Positions 57,214-64,000 of a stretch of 64,000 nt of DNA are shown here, piece by piece. Position 1 is the first letter of the stretch; each line of letters begins with the position of its first letter. Origin of the DNA: a virus; the IMG/VR virus record IMGVR_UViG_3300023094_000009, positions 62,001 to 126,000 of that record; one strand, given 5' to 3'. Below the pieces are notes generated by a model. That model saw only the letters and a program-made list of their open reading frames with translations. It had not been told where the DNA came from and made no database searches. The position numbers and the translations under genes are program-made.

Positions 57214-57463
57214 TGATGCTGTCCTTTAGTGTTTGGATAAACTCATTTGAGGGGCAGAACTTGGAATTTGTCAAGAGGTTTGCTATCTCTGTTGCAGTTG
57301 TTAGCAGGTATTCCTTTCTTGTGAGGTCTATTGTACTGTTAGCTTTTATTAGAGCTGTTTTTTTCAGTTCTTTTAGCTTATTCCTTTTGTTGGGGCAGTC
57401 TATGCTATTCGCTCCATAAAGCAAGGAATTTTTTTTCTTTTTGGCGCATGCTGAACATCCCAT
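57203..57463 (-). CDS. Uncharacterised 86-residue Lys-rich protein
   Basis: It starts MGCSACAKKKKNSLLYGANSIDC with close cysteines, then has helical Lys/Leu-rich text (LKELKKTALIKANSTIDLTRKEYLLTT). No known domain. It lies between the 171-residue structural gene (two bases upstream) and the 81-residue gene. A small structural or chaperone role is possible. Confidence 0.55.
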   Translation of the reverse strand: MGCSACAKKKKNSLLYGANSIDCPNKRNKLKELKKTALIKANSTIDLTRKEYLLTTATEIANLLTNSKFCPSNEFIQTLKDSINGE

Positions 57464-57464
57464 A

Positions 57465-57980
57465 TCACTGACAATTTTTGCAATTAATAATCTTATCTAA
57501 TGCTTTTCTTGCCACTCGGTAGGCATAGTTAGCATCTTTAATCAATCCTTTTCTATTATAGGCTTCTGCCACTTTTTTCTGAAATTCTATTTCCAGCAAA
57601 TCCTTTCTCTGACAATCCGTACACTCTCTGCTCAAAGCTTCAATGTAAGCGATGTCTAAATCCCTTTGCAGAATATCTAGCTTCAAGTAATCATACTCAA
57701 CAAAGAACTTGTCTGGTGAAGCCTTGATGAGAACGTGATAGAGTCCATCTGGCAATTCCACTGAAGGACAAGTATCATCACAGATCATATCCAAAGAGGA
57801 AGCGTCATAAGAAGTATCCTGCTTGTAGAAATATCTCTTCACTGGCGAAGAATAGCCCGGCATCGTGATTTCTATTACAGCAGGTTTATCCTGAGCAATA
57901 CCCCAACAAGACAAGTCTTGAATATGCAGAAAATATAAGTCACTGCTTATACGAAAGTCTATTTCTATGTTAGGATTCAT
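57465..57980 (-). CDS. Conserved phage protein with N-terminal beta and C-terminal helical parts
   Basis: The N-terminal half reads as strands (FRISSDLYFLHIQDLSCWG, KPAVIEITMPGYSSPVKRYFYK), and the C-terminal half (LDIAYIEALSRECTDCQRKDLLEIEFQKKVAEAYNRKGLIKDANYAYRVARKALDKI, end NCKNCQ) is helical with paired cysteines, a pattern I associate with a family present in Bacteroidota phages, sometimes next to tail genes. No catalytic motif. Its gene is followed on the left by the 86-residue gene; an intergenic gap of about 75 bases separates it from the lysis genes. Confidence 0.6.
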   Translation of the reverse strand: MNPNIEIDFRISSDLYFLHIQDLSCWGIAQDKPAVIEITMPGYSSPVKRYFYKQDTSYDASSLDMICDDTCPSVELPDGLYHVLIKASPDKFFVEYDYLKLDILQRDLDIAYIEALSRECTDCQRKDLLEIEFQKKVAEAYNRKGLIKDANYAYRVARKALDKIINCKNCQ

Positions 57981-58055
57981 GTTATAAAATTAAGGGATTT
58001 TTATGGTAATCTAAAATAAATGGATAATGTGTCTATTTAGAATTTATTTGCTTTT

Positions 58056-58586
58056 TTAAAACTTATTCCCGAGAACATATCCTACAACAAGTCCTGCAAC
58101 ACCTCCTTCAAGTCTTCCTTTCCACCTGTTTTTCTTGGATGTTTTCTTTTCCTTTTCAACATCTTGCTTCAAGCCTGAAATTTCATCCTTGTAAACTATT
58201 TTAACCAAAGAATCATTCTTAATAACTCCCTGTTGTGTACTAATGACGAATTCTTGCTTATCAATTATTGTGTCTTGTTTCAGAACTGTCTCTAAACAAG
58301 TTTTTCTTAGCAGGTAGGTGGATGTATCTGCTTTCTGGTACAGAAGTGAATCAAGAGTTCTTCTTAGTTGTATGTAGTCTTGTCCTTCCTGTATATATTT
58401 AATTTCAGATAGAGTTTTATATATTTCAGTCTTTTTTCCTGCGCTCTCTTCTTCAATTGCTTGGACTATTGGTGACTCTTTTATCTTGACTTCTTTTTTA
58501 TTTCCCGCCAGAAATAAAATGAGCATCAACGTCCCAAAAATAAGTCCAATAATTCCTATCGCGGGTAATATTTTATCCTTCCACAT
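58056..58586 (-). CDS. Spanin-like membrane protein (176 residues)
   Basis: The N-terminus has a transmembrane helix (LPAIGIIGLIFGTLMLILFLAG, residues 7-28), followed by a long charged coiled-coil region (about 30-150), and the C-terminus ends in a Gly-rich hydrophobic stretch (GGVAGLVVGYVLGNKF). A helix at each end joined by a coiled coil is the architecture of unimolecular spanins that fuse inner and outer membranes at lysis. It overlaps the holin-like gene by 14 bases, supporting a lysis-cassette role. There is no obvious lipobox. The assignment is by architecture only. Confidence 0.5.
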   Translation of the reverse strand: MWKDKILPAIGIIGLIFGTLMLILFLAGNKKEVKIKESPIVQAIEEESAGKKTEIYKTLSEIKYIQEGQDYIQLRRTLDSLLYQKADTSTYLLRKTCLETVLKQDTIIDKQEFVISTQQGVIKNDSLVKIVYKDEISGLKQDVEKEKKTSKKNRWKGRLEGGVAGLVVGYVLGNKF

Positions 58587-58800
58587 CTTGTTTTGATTTT
58601 TTGTCCCAAACTGTAAGTCCCAGAGTTACAGCAGTTAGCATTAAAAGACCCTCGAAAACATATTCTTTGGTTTCTAGTTTAAATACTACAGGAAGGACAA
58701 TCTCGTATACTAGTGCTCCTGTGAAAGCAAAGAATGCTGTCAATGATTTTCTTGACCATACTCCTGCTTTATTCTTTAGTGTATCTCTGATTATTTTCAT
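58573..58800 (-). CDS. Holin-like membrane protein (75 residues)
   Basis: Two hydrophobic helices (TAFFAFTGALVYEIVLPVVF, about 20-40; FEGLLMLTAVTLGLTVW, about 49-65) flanked by charged ends (MKIIRDTLKNK; DKKSKQDVEG) match a small class II-like holin. It starts after a terminator and directly precedes, with overlap, the spanin-like gene. Its position at the edge of the structural block fits a lysis gene. Function inferred. Confidence 0.55.
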   Translation of the reverse strand: MKIIRDTLKNKAGVWSRKSLTAFFAFTGALVYEIVLPVVFKLETKEYVFEGLLMLTAVTLGLTVWDKKSKQDVEG

Positions 58801-58821
58801 TAGATTTTATTTTAAAAGAAA

Positions 58822-58846
58822 AAGGGCAGGTTATTAGCCCACCCTT
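58822..58846 (-). terminator. Rho-independent terminator after the 844-residue gene
   Basis: On the minus strand AAGGGTGGG pairs with CCTGCCCTT (two G-T pairs) around a seven-base loop CTAATAA, followed by TTTTCTTTT. It lies about 21 bases after the stop of the 844-residue gene (58867) and ends the head-side unit; the holin-like gene begins shortly after. Confidence 0.75.
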
Positions 58847-58866
58847 CTCTTTGTTTATTTTACTTT

Positions 58867-61401
58867 CTAGTTTGCTTGCACAATTGGGGCATTTGCTGCT
58901 GCTGCTAATCGGAACAATTCAGTCTCTAGTGGTGCTTCGTCTCCCAATGGAATCAGATAGCTGTAAGAGAGGTCGTTTCCGTTATCTGTGTGTCCAAACC
59001 CTTGAGTGTACTTGCTTGGATTCATTACAATCTGGTATTCCACCATTTGTGTAAAGTTATCAAACATTACAGATTCTCTTCCAAGCATTCTGCGTCTCAA
59101 TACAGATTCTTCTTTAGGAAAACCTTGGAAGTAAATTGAACTTTCGTTTTCACGATCTCTTAGGTTTCCTGCAAGCATATCTCTTCCTTTTTTCAAAGAA
59201 GTACGCTCTACGTTAACTGTTTTGAAGTCGTTTCCAGCAATAGCCATGTCAACATATCCTTCATAGCCTTCAACTGCGAATCCGGCTGCAACTTTGATGC
59301 TTACAGAATCCTCAATAAAAGGGACTTTGTACATCAAACACATGTCTGGATCAAGTGTGAAGAGCTTAGCGCGGATTCGAATACCACAAGCACAATCCAC
59401 TGATGGAGTTGACTCTGCAATATCTTTCCACTCTACATCCAAGAAAGGTTGTGGACGGTCAGCACTGTAAAGATCCCTGAATACAGGAGAACATTCTTCA
59501 CAAGTGATGTTTGTTGGCACTGTAATCAAGTACTGGTTGCGGCATCCAATTCCTGCTGCTACAATTGCTGCGATTGAAACCAAAGCCCCTGAAACTGTAC
59601 CTGCCAAGTTAGTTACTACGTTGGCGATTGTTGGTGCTCCAAGTGTGTTTGGAATTGAGAATGTCAACACTCCTGCATTTGCCACCACTGCAATTCCTAG
59701 TCCTGCCAAAGTAGCACTGTGAGTGGTTACAAAGTTATTTGCAGATGTTGTGAGGTTTGTAGTAAATGTAGCCAAGTAGTTAACTGAATTGATTGCTACG
59801 TTTGCTGTCCCAGAAGTACCTGTTAGAGTGACAGAATATGCTGTTTTTGGAACTGCTCCTGCTGTGGAAACTATACCTGTAAGATTTGTAGCTGTGTTTG
59901 CAATAGTTGGATTACCCAAGGCTGTTGGTACTACGAACTTCAAGATTCCTCCTGCTGATGTAACTGTAATTCCCAAGTCCGCTAAAGCTGTTCCATGCAA
60001 AGTGACAAAGTTTGTGGCTGTTGTTGTAAGGTCTGTTGCAAAAGTTGCAAGATAAGGATCTCCATCAATTGTCACCGTTGCAGTACCTGAAGTACCTGTC
60101 AGGAGAATTAGAGATGAAGTCAACTCACTGGCTGGAGCCAATTCAACTGTGTACTCTGGATAAGCTGCTTGCAACTCTTCCAAATAATCACCTCCACAAT
60201 CAGGATCTTTCAAGTCAATTGTAAACTGCTTGGTAGATGCCTGACAAGTGTCACCTTCAATCCAAGAAATCTCAACTGGATCTGCATCTGGTGCACAAAT
60301 CGCCATTGCTTCGCCTACCAAGTCAATCCTCATTGTAGGATAGGTAGTTTGCAAAGTTGTAAGTTGAGTAGCATTCAACAAAGCGGTTGTCTTAACTGTG
60401 TAAGTCCCGATGTTGTCACTACCGCCTTGTCTCACCATTGTTCCACCCACTGCTCCTGGAATTGTTGGGGCTAGAGTTGCGCCATCATCATTGATAGTGA
60501 AAGAATAGATATAACCTCCTGCAACCAAAGTGTATTCTGCTGGACACTCATCACATTCTGCCATAATTGAACGGAAGGTGATTTCTACATCTGCTGGTGG
60601 TTCAGCTGTTGGAACCATTGTTTGATAGATGGAAATAGATCCTCTTCGTCCAATACGAAACACTGGTGTATCTGTTTGACTCTGGATGATTGCCAATGAT
60701 TGTGCATCACCGAGATCGCAATTTTCAAGAGTGTAGAATGTGAATTCATCTTCTCCGATTGGATTATCACAAGAATAGATTGGAGTGATTTCCAAGATTT
60801 CTTTTAGTTTGTATCCTCCACCTGCTTGACGTTCCTTCATTCGCTCAATCAAATTGTCAATGATTGGTTTACATGGGAGCGGTGTACAAGGATCTTCATC
60901 CAAACAAGAGTTGAAAGGAAGTAAGTTACCAACTGGTTCGGAGATGATAATTTTCTCCATGTTTGTGTTACCGCCTCTCCACGGCATTGAACCTCCATCA
61001 AGTTCCATCACAATCGTGAAGTTTTTGTCTGAAGTTGTGAAATCAATTCCTGTGGTCAAATCTGCACCACCGTTATAACCAATAACCCACTCATCCACTT
61101 TCACTTCATTGCTTACAGGACGGGCTACACGTACTTCCTTAATATCTTCCAGGGCAAAGAACTGTGTAGAACCTGCTCCATAAACATAGGAACGTGAGTT
61201 TACCCTTTTGTCTGAACCAACTTCAATCTTGAAGTACTTCTGGTTTTTTGGTACATTTAGGTTAGTGGCGTGTCGCAATCCTGTTGATAGAGGATTTTGA
61301 GTTGTTACTACCATTAATTCTCCATCTACCAAGTTAGCATTGTCGCCTGTTTGCTTCACTGCTGTTACAAAGGATGAAAAATTTGATTCTTTGTTAATCA
61401 T
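58867..61401 (-). CDS. Large structural protein with two copies of a shared beta module
   Basis: The N-terminal 250 residues and the C-terminal 220 look like conserved structural parts (Cys-rich CDECPAEYT and CEECSPVFRDLYSA; then GFPKEESVLRRRMLGRESVMFDNFTQMVEYQI). Between about residues 430 and 617 lie two tandem modules of about 90 residues, each beginning GTSGTA followed by V-I-x-G/S-x-x-Y-L-ATF-T-LTT-A-NFVT. The same module appears once in the muzzle-like protein at about 796-883. It starts after a 50-base gap and ends before a terminator. By position after the head-tail connector genes it may be a ring, tail hub or decoration protein; the exact identity is not decided. Confidence 0.55.
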   Translation of the reverse strand: MINKESNFSSFVTAVKQTGDNANLVDGELMVVTTQNPLSTGLRHATNLNVPKNQKYFKIEVGSDKRVNSRSYVYGAGSTQFFALEDIKEVRVARPVSNEVKVDEWVIGYNGGADLTTGIDFTTSDKNFTIVMELDGGSMPWRGGNTNMEKIIISEPVGNLLPFNSCLDEDPCTPLPCKPIIDNLIERMKERQAGGGYKLKEILEITPIYSCDNPIGEDEFTFYTLENCDLGDAQSLAIIQSQTDTPVFRIGRRGSISIYQTMVPTAEPPADVEITFRSIMAECDECPAEYTLVAGGYIYSFTINDDGATLAPTIPGAVGGTMVRQGGSDNIGTYTVKTTALLNATQLTTLQTTYPTMRIDLVGEAMAICAPDADPVEISWIEGDTCQASTKQFTIDLKDPDCGGDYLEELQAAYPEYTVELAPASELTSSLILLTGTSGTATVTIDGDPYLATFATDLTTTATNFVTLHGTALADLGITVTSAGGILKFVVPTALGNPTIANTATNLTGIVSTAGAVPKTAYSVTLTGTSGTANVAINSVNYLATFTTNLTTSANNFVTTHSATLAGLGIAVVANAGVLTFSIPNTLGAPTIANVVTNLAGTVSGALVSIAAIVAAGIGCRNQYLITVPTNITCEECSPVFRDLYSADRPQPFLDVEWKDIAESTPSVDCACGIRIRAKLFTLDPDMCLMYKVPFIEDSVSIKVAAGFAVEGYEGYVDMAIAGNDFKTVNVERTSLKKGRDMLAGNLRDRENESSIYFQGFPKEESVLRRRMLGRESVMFDNFTQMVEYQIVMNPSKYTQGFGHTDNGNDLSYSYLIPLGDEAPLETELFRLAAAANAPIVQAN

Positions 61402-61452
61402 ATTTTACTTTTGTTAAATTTATTAATTTGTGTGTTTTTGGGGGAAATATTT

Positions 61453-62121
61453 TTATAGTCCGAAGAGTTCGCTGTTTGCTATCTGGTAGCTTGTTGTATC
61501 ACCACTTGACATTGAGAACAACTTGACCATAGCCATCACTACTATTGGGACTGCACTTTCTGGAAGTTCTGTGTCTATATCTTGTGATTCAGTTTTGTCA
61601 AGGTGTTTGTACCCAGCAATATCTGCGTCTGGAATCTCCCGATAGTAACTTAATTGTACTTCTGAAAGATTAAAATCTATGTCTTTGTAGACTGTTAAAC
61701 CATCTTGTGACATCAAGTACAAAGTTTCTCGGGCGAGAAAGGATGGTTTTGTGAAATTATCGAAAAGGTATTGGTGTACGTTCTCTGATTTAATCTCATG
61801 CGCTAAAAGTATTTTATTCTTACAATTAGCCTTTGTTGCTTTTATTGTGACATTTGAAAATTCAAAATAATCTTCTGGTTTTTCGTATGTCGTGTATGTT
61901 TCACTTTCTTCTGAAACGGATAAAGGCTTGTTTAGAGTAAGGAAAGGAGCCAACATTCTGATGGCATCCTCATTCCTTTTTTCTAATATGTAATTCTGAA
62001 ATCGCTTGGTTACAAAATTGAATAGTAATATAAACCTTGCTGTGTCTACATTCAGTTTGTTATTTGTAGCATTCTTTTCAATTAGTAACCTAAATTGGTC
62101 ACGGATTTCTTTAACTTTCAT
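61453..62121 (-). CDS. Connector/ring-like protein (222 residues)
   Basis: A helical N-terminus (IRDQFRLLIEKNATNNKLNVDTARFILLFNFVTKRFQNYILE) followed by a beta-rich segment with YTTYEKPEDYFEFSNVTIKA and a final helix (AVPIVVMAMVKLFSMSSGDTTSY). This is a pattern I recall for head-tail connector or ring proteins of Bacteroidota phages (helical clamp, then strands). Its start overlaps the 316-residue gene by 11 bases. It sits between the capsid and the large 844-residue gene, as connectors do. Confidence 0.55.
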   Translation of the reverse strand: MKVKEIRDQFRLLIEKNATNNKLNVDTARFILLFNFVTKRFQNYILEKRNEDAIRMLAPFLTLNKPLSVSEESETYTTYEKPEDYFEFSNVTIKATKANCKNKILLAHEIKSENVHQYLFDNFTKPSFLARETLYLMSQDGLTVYKDIDFNLSEVQLSYYREIPDADIAGYKHLDKTESQDIDTELPESAVPIVVMAMVKLFSMSSGDTTSYQIANSELFGL

Positions 62122-63061
62122 CCAACATTAGGGTTTTTTTAAGATCTTGGAGTTCCTTGTTTTCAGAACTGTTTACTTTCTCTGCTGCGTTTGCAATTGA
62201 AGTTCCCAATTCATTGTCACCAAAGTAAATCACTTCGCCAAGCTTTTCAAACCCACTTCCTGACTTTCTCAGTTTTTGTTTGATGATGGTGTAAAGTTTT
62301 AACTCTTCTGCTGGTTTTTCTGTTGCTGACAAGAACTTTGATCTTGCATTGGTTTGTGGAAGAATGACTTCCCAGAAGTATTCATAGATGATGTCATCGT
62401 CTACCTCTTTACTGATGTTTGTGGCATCAATGTAATCAAATACGTCAATAAGGAATGATCGTTTTGATTCAAGCAGTGTAGTAAACACTTTAGTGGCTTT
62501 TGCCTTCTCTCTTACAACAGTGTCTTTTGCTTTTCTCTCGCCGATCAAGTCTTGAGCGATGTATTTAGCGTTGCTGTATTCAGAGGAATTGTAATTAGCT
62601 GAGTGTGCAACTTTTCCCCGCAAAAGCATGAGGTAAAACTTGAACCTTGATTCTGGAAGTGACATATCGAAAATATCATCTTCCTCAAAATTGAATTTGT
62701 ATTTGTCGTAGAAATCCAGATCTCCCTTAAGGATAGATTCAGAAATATTAACTTGCTTTGCAAAAGGCTTCAGGACATTTTTAACTACATCTGCAACTGT
62801 TGCTTTTGCTTCATCCTGCTTAAATTTGTAGTAGATTGAAGTTTCTTCAAAACCTACATCATACTGTCCTCCGTTAGGGTGTCCTGCTGATTCAACAAAT
62901 TGTGCTGAAACTGAGTCTCCAATTCCTGGAAGTTTGCTCCAGCCTTTTTCTACGAATTCCTTTGGGGCATCATCATCCCTTTTGTGTGCTATCTTAAATC
63001 GTGAATCTTCAAATACTTCAAATTCACCCCACTTGTACAGTAATTTTCTTTCTTTGCTCAT
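62111..63061 (-). CDS. Structural protein downstream of the major capsid gene (316 residues)
   Basis: A mixed alpha/beta protein with an SH3-like N-terminus (LLYKWGEFEVFEDSRFKIAHK) and a long helical middle (residues about 90-260), ending in a charged Leu-rich tail (SSENKELQDLKKTLMLDES). There is no enzyme motif. It is the first gene downstream of the capsid gene and has its own -7 box 18 bases before the start. Scaffold, head-completion or minor capsid functions are possible; not decided. Confidence 0.5.
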   Translation of the reverse strand: MSKERKLLYKWGEFEVFEDSRFKIAHKRDDDAPKEFVEKGWSKLPGIGDSVSAQFVESAGHPNGGQYDVGFEETSIYYKFKQDEAKATVADVVKNVLKPFAKQVNISESILKGDLDFYDKYKFNFEEDDIFDMSLPESRFKFYLMLLRGKVAHSANYNSSEYSNAKYIAQDLIGERKAKDTVVREKAKATKVFTTLLESKRSFLIDVFDYIDATNISKEVDDDIIYEYFWEVILPQTNARSKFLSATEKPAEELKLYTIIKQKLRKSGSGFEKLGEVIYFGDNELGTSIANAAEKVNSSENKELQDLKKTLMLDES

Positions 63062-63078
63062 AAAGTTTTCTTATGTTG

Positions 63079-63086
63079 CAAAAGTA
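63079..63086 (-). promoter_or_regulatory. -7 element TACTTTTG upstream of the 316-residue gene
   Basis: On the minus strand TACTTTTG fits TAnnTTTG; a TTTTG about 20 bases further upstream (63107-63111 as CAAAA) could be a -33 element. The ATG at 63061 is 18 bases from the box. This would allow the genes after the capsid gene to be transcribed independently of it. Confidence 0.55.
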
Positions 63087-63129
63087 CCATAACATACACA
63101 CCTGTACAAAAAAATGTATTATTTGGTAA

Positions 63130-63170
63130 GATTATCAGGAGGAAATCCAATCGACTCCCTCCGAATAATC
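63130..63170 (-). terminator. Large hairpin after the capsid gene
   Basis: On the minus strand GATTAT...GGAGG (63170-63158) pairs with CCTCC...ATAATC (63142-63130) around a 15-base loop, a two-part stem with a small internal mismatch, just after the capsid stop (63178). A T7 run follows only 11 bases later, so it may be an attenuating terminator or a 3'-end structure that raises capsid mRNA stability. Confidence 0.55.
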
Positions 63171-63177
63171 GGTTTAT

Positions 63178-64000
63178 TTATCGAGCGTAAGTGTTGTCCA
63201 CTTCGATGATGACATTAGCTGTTGTGTCGAGCATCAACATACCGGAGTGAATAGATACCCAGAACTCCTGACCCATGTATTTCAAAGCACTTTTGATGTT
63301 TGAAACCTGCACCCCGTCATTCATACGTCCTTGCTCATGTCCCCAGATGATGTGTCCAAACTTTGGTTTAACATAGTAAAGATTGGCTTTTTTATTTCCT
63401 CCTTCTACCAGTTTAGCGTTACGTGTTCGCGCTGTTACATTTACTGTGCTTGGATTGTCCATTCCTTCAATCATCAAAGAGTAGGAAGTTTTCTGGAATC
63501 CGCCAAGACCAACAAATCCGTCAATCACTGTGTTGTTTGAAGTGAAGCCTTTAAAGTCAAATGAAGGATCATGTTTAAATGTAACCCAACCAACTCCCGG
63601 AAGCTGTGCAGTTCTGATCTTAGGCATCCCAACTGTAAGGTTGTTCAAGTCACCTGTGATAAGCTGTCTTCCGCCGTTGTTTAAATAACCCATTGTACCT
63701 GTAAGGATACCCGGCAATTCACCCAAGCGATTGATTGAATATGTATCAAGCAATCTTTCTCCGTTCATAACTGCCATCTCACCACCAATAAAAGTGATTC
63801 GTCTTTCATCAAGAGGTGTGTCAGAATTTTTGTAGTAGTAGGAAGCAGCCTCCTGCAAGTGGCTTACGTTCAATGCTCCCGGACGTGGATAAGTGATAAT
63901 CTTACCTCTACGTGCTTGGAACCAAGCTCCTTCTGTAATACGGATAACTCCGTTTGCTGTATGGATGGTTTCTGCTGTTGCAAACATGTTCATGAAAGAT
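63178..64000 (-). CDS. C-terminal part of the major capsid protein (cut by window edge)
   Basis: The frame is open to the right edge (the bases preceding the internal ATG at 63993 continue in frame as S-F), so the true start is outside the window. The visible 274 residues contain Arg/Gly-rich surface loops and an end (KPKFGHIIWGHEQGRMNDGVQVSNIKSALKYMGQEFWVSIHSGMLMLDTTANVIIEVDNTYAR) that looks like the C-terminal part of a HK97-fold capsid protein as in crAss-like phages. It heads the late minus-strand gene order, with a strong hairpin and a new promoter after its stop, which suits a highly expressed gene. Assignment is by position and fold-like pattern, not by search. Confidence 0.6.
   Translation of the reverse strand, partial: SFMNMFATAETIHTANGVIRITEGAWFQARRGKIITYPRPGALNVSHLQEAASYYYKNSDTPLDERRITFIGGEMAVMNGERLLDTYSINRLGELPGILTGTMGYLNNGGRQLITGDLNNLTVGMPKIRTAQLPGVGWVTFKHDPSFDFKGFTSNNTVIDGFVGLGGFQKTSYSLMIEGMDNPSTVNVTARTRNAKLVEGGNKKANLYYVKPKFGHIIWGHEQGRMNDGVQVSNIKSALKYMGQEFWVSIHSGMLMLDTTANVIIEVDNTYAR

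Noticed and set aside
1-64000. tRNA genes
   Set aside because: No GTTCGA-type T-arm with matching acceptor stem was noticed, but this was only an eye scan; a covariance-model search would be needed to exclude them.

Overview
The window looks like part of the genome of a tailed phage of the crAss-like group (order Crassvirales) that infects a Bacteroidota host. The DNA is AT-rich. Most promoters I can find match the Bacteroidota type (TAnnTTTG at -7, often with TTTTG about 15 bases upstream). One encoded protein carries a type IX secretion (T9SS) C-terminal sorting domain, which points to a T9SS-bearing host such as a flavobacterium or relative. The crAss-like assignment rests on a co-linear set of genes on the minus strand: end of a major capsid protein, several connector/ring-like proteins, an IHF-fold protein, a tail-tube/ring-like protein, a 2296-residue muzzle-like protein, then cargo/ejection-like proteins of 712, 955, 1885, 721 and 1895 residues. 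This is family resemblance judged by eye, not a database result.

Layout. (1) About 1-11.4 kb, plus strand: tightly packed small genes, most overlapping by ATGA. Recognisable ones are a T9SS-exported CUB-like surface protein, a BT4734/VirE-N primase-like protein, a low-molecular-weight tyrosine-phosphatase-like protein, zinc-ribbon proteins and an SF2 helicase. Two terminator-promoter junctions (about 4.0 and 7.7 kb) split this block into transcription units that begin almost at their ATG. Two small genes are broken by single +1 frameshifts. (2) 11.4-25.8 kb, minus strand: a small zinc-ribbon-like gene, then the giant proteins of 1895, 721 and 1885 residues with a separately promoted 128-residue gene among them. 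(3) 25.8-31.6 kb: an accessory island wedged between the 1885- and 955-residue virion genes, with genes on both strands: two uncharacterised genes whose start codons share a CATG and which are flanked by a direct repeat, an SDH_sah/ClpP-fold serine protease with a small partner, an IS1595-type transposase, an SRAP (HMCES/YedK) protein, an XRE regulator facing a palindrome-bearing promoter, a lipoprotein, a tail-anchored protein and two small genes. (4) 31.7-47.3 kb, minus: cargo-like proteins, an M15-type peptidase, muzzle, ring/tube-like protein, IHF-fold protein and a conserved structural protein. (5) 47.3-48.4 kb: a catalytically intact TnpB whose stop overlaps the next gene's start. (6) 48.6-58.0 kb, minus: host-recognition module (fibre with a signal peptide, Asn-ladder solenoid, TNF/C1q-like and LamG-like proteins, virion lysin). 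(7) 58.0-58.8 kb: holin- and spanin-like membrane proteins. (8) 58.9-64.0 kb: head/connector proteins and the capsid gene, which runs off the right edge.

How it works together (inference): plus-strand genes are likely early takeover functions and minus-strand genes late virion and lysis functions, read from the capsid gene leftward. The island and the TnpB interrupt the virion block as mobile or moron DNA. The T9SS-exported CUB protein, the lipoprotein operon under XRE control and the SDH_sah protease are the best candidates for altering the infected host's envelope or defending it from other phages. No RNA polymerase with a DxDGD loop, no terminase and no portal was seen; these are expected outside the window.
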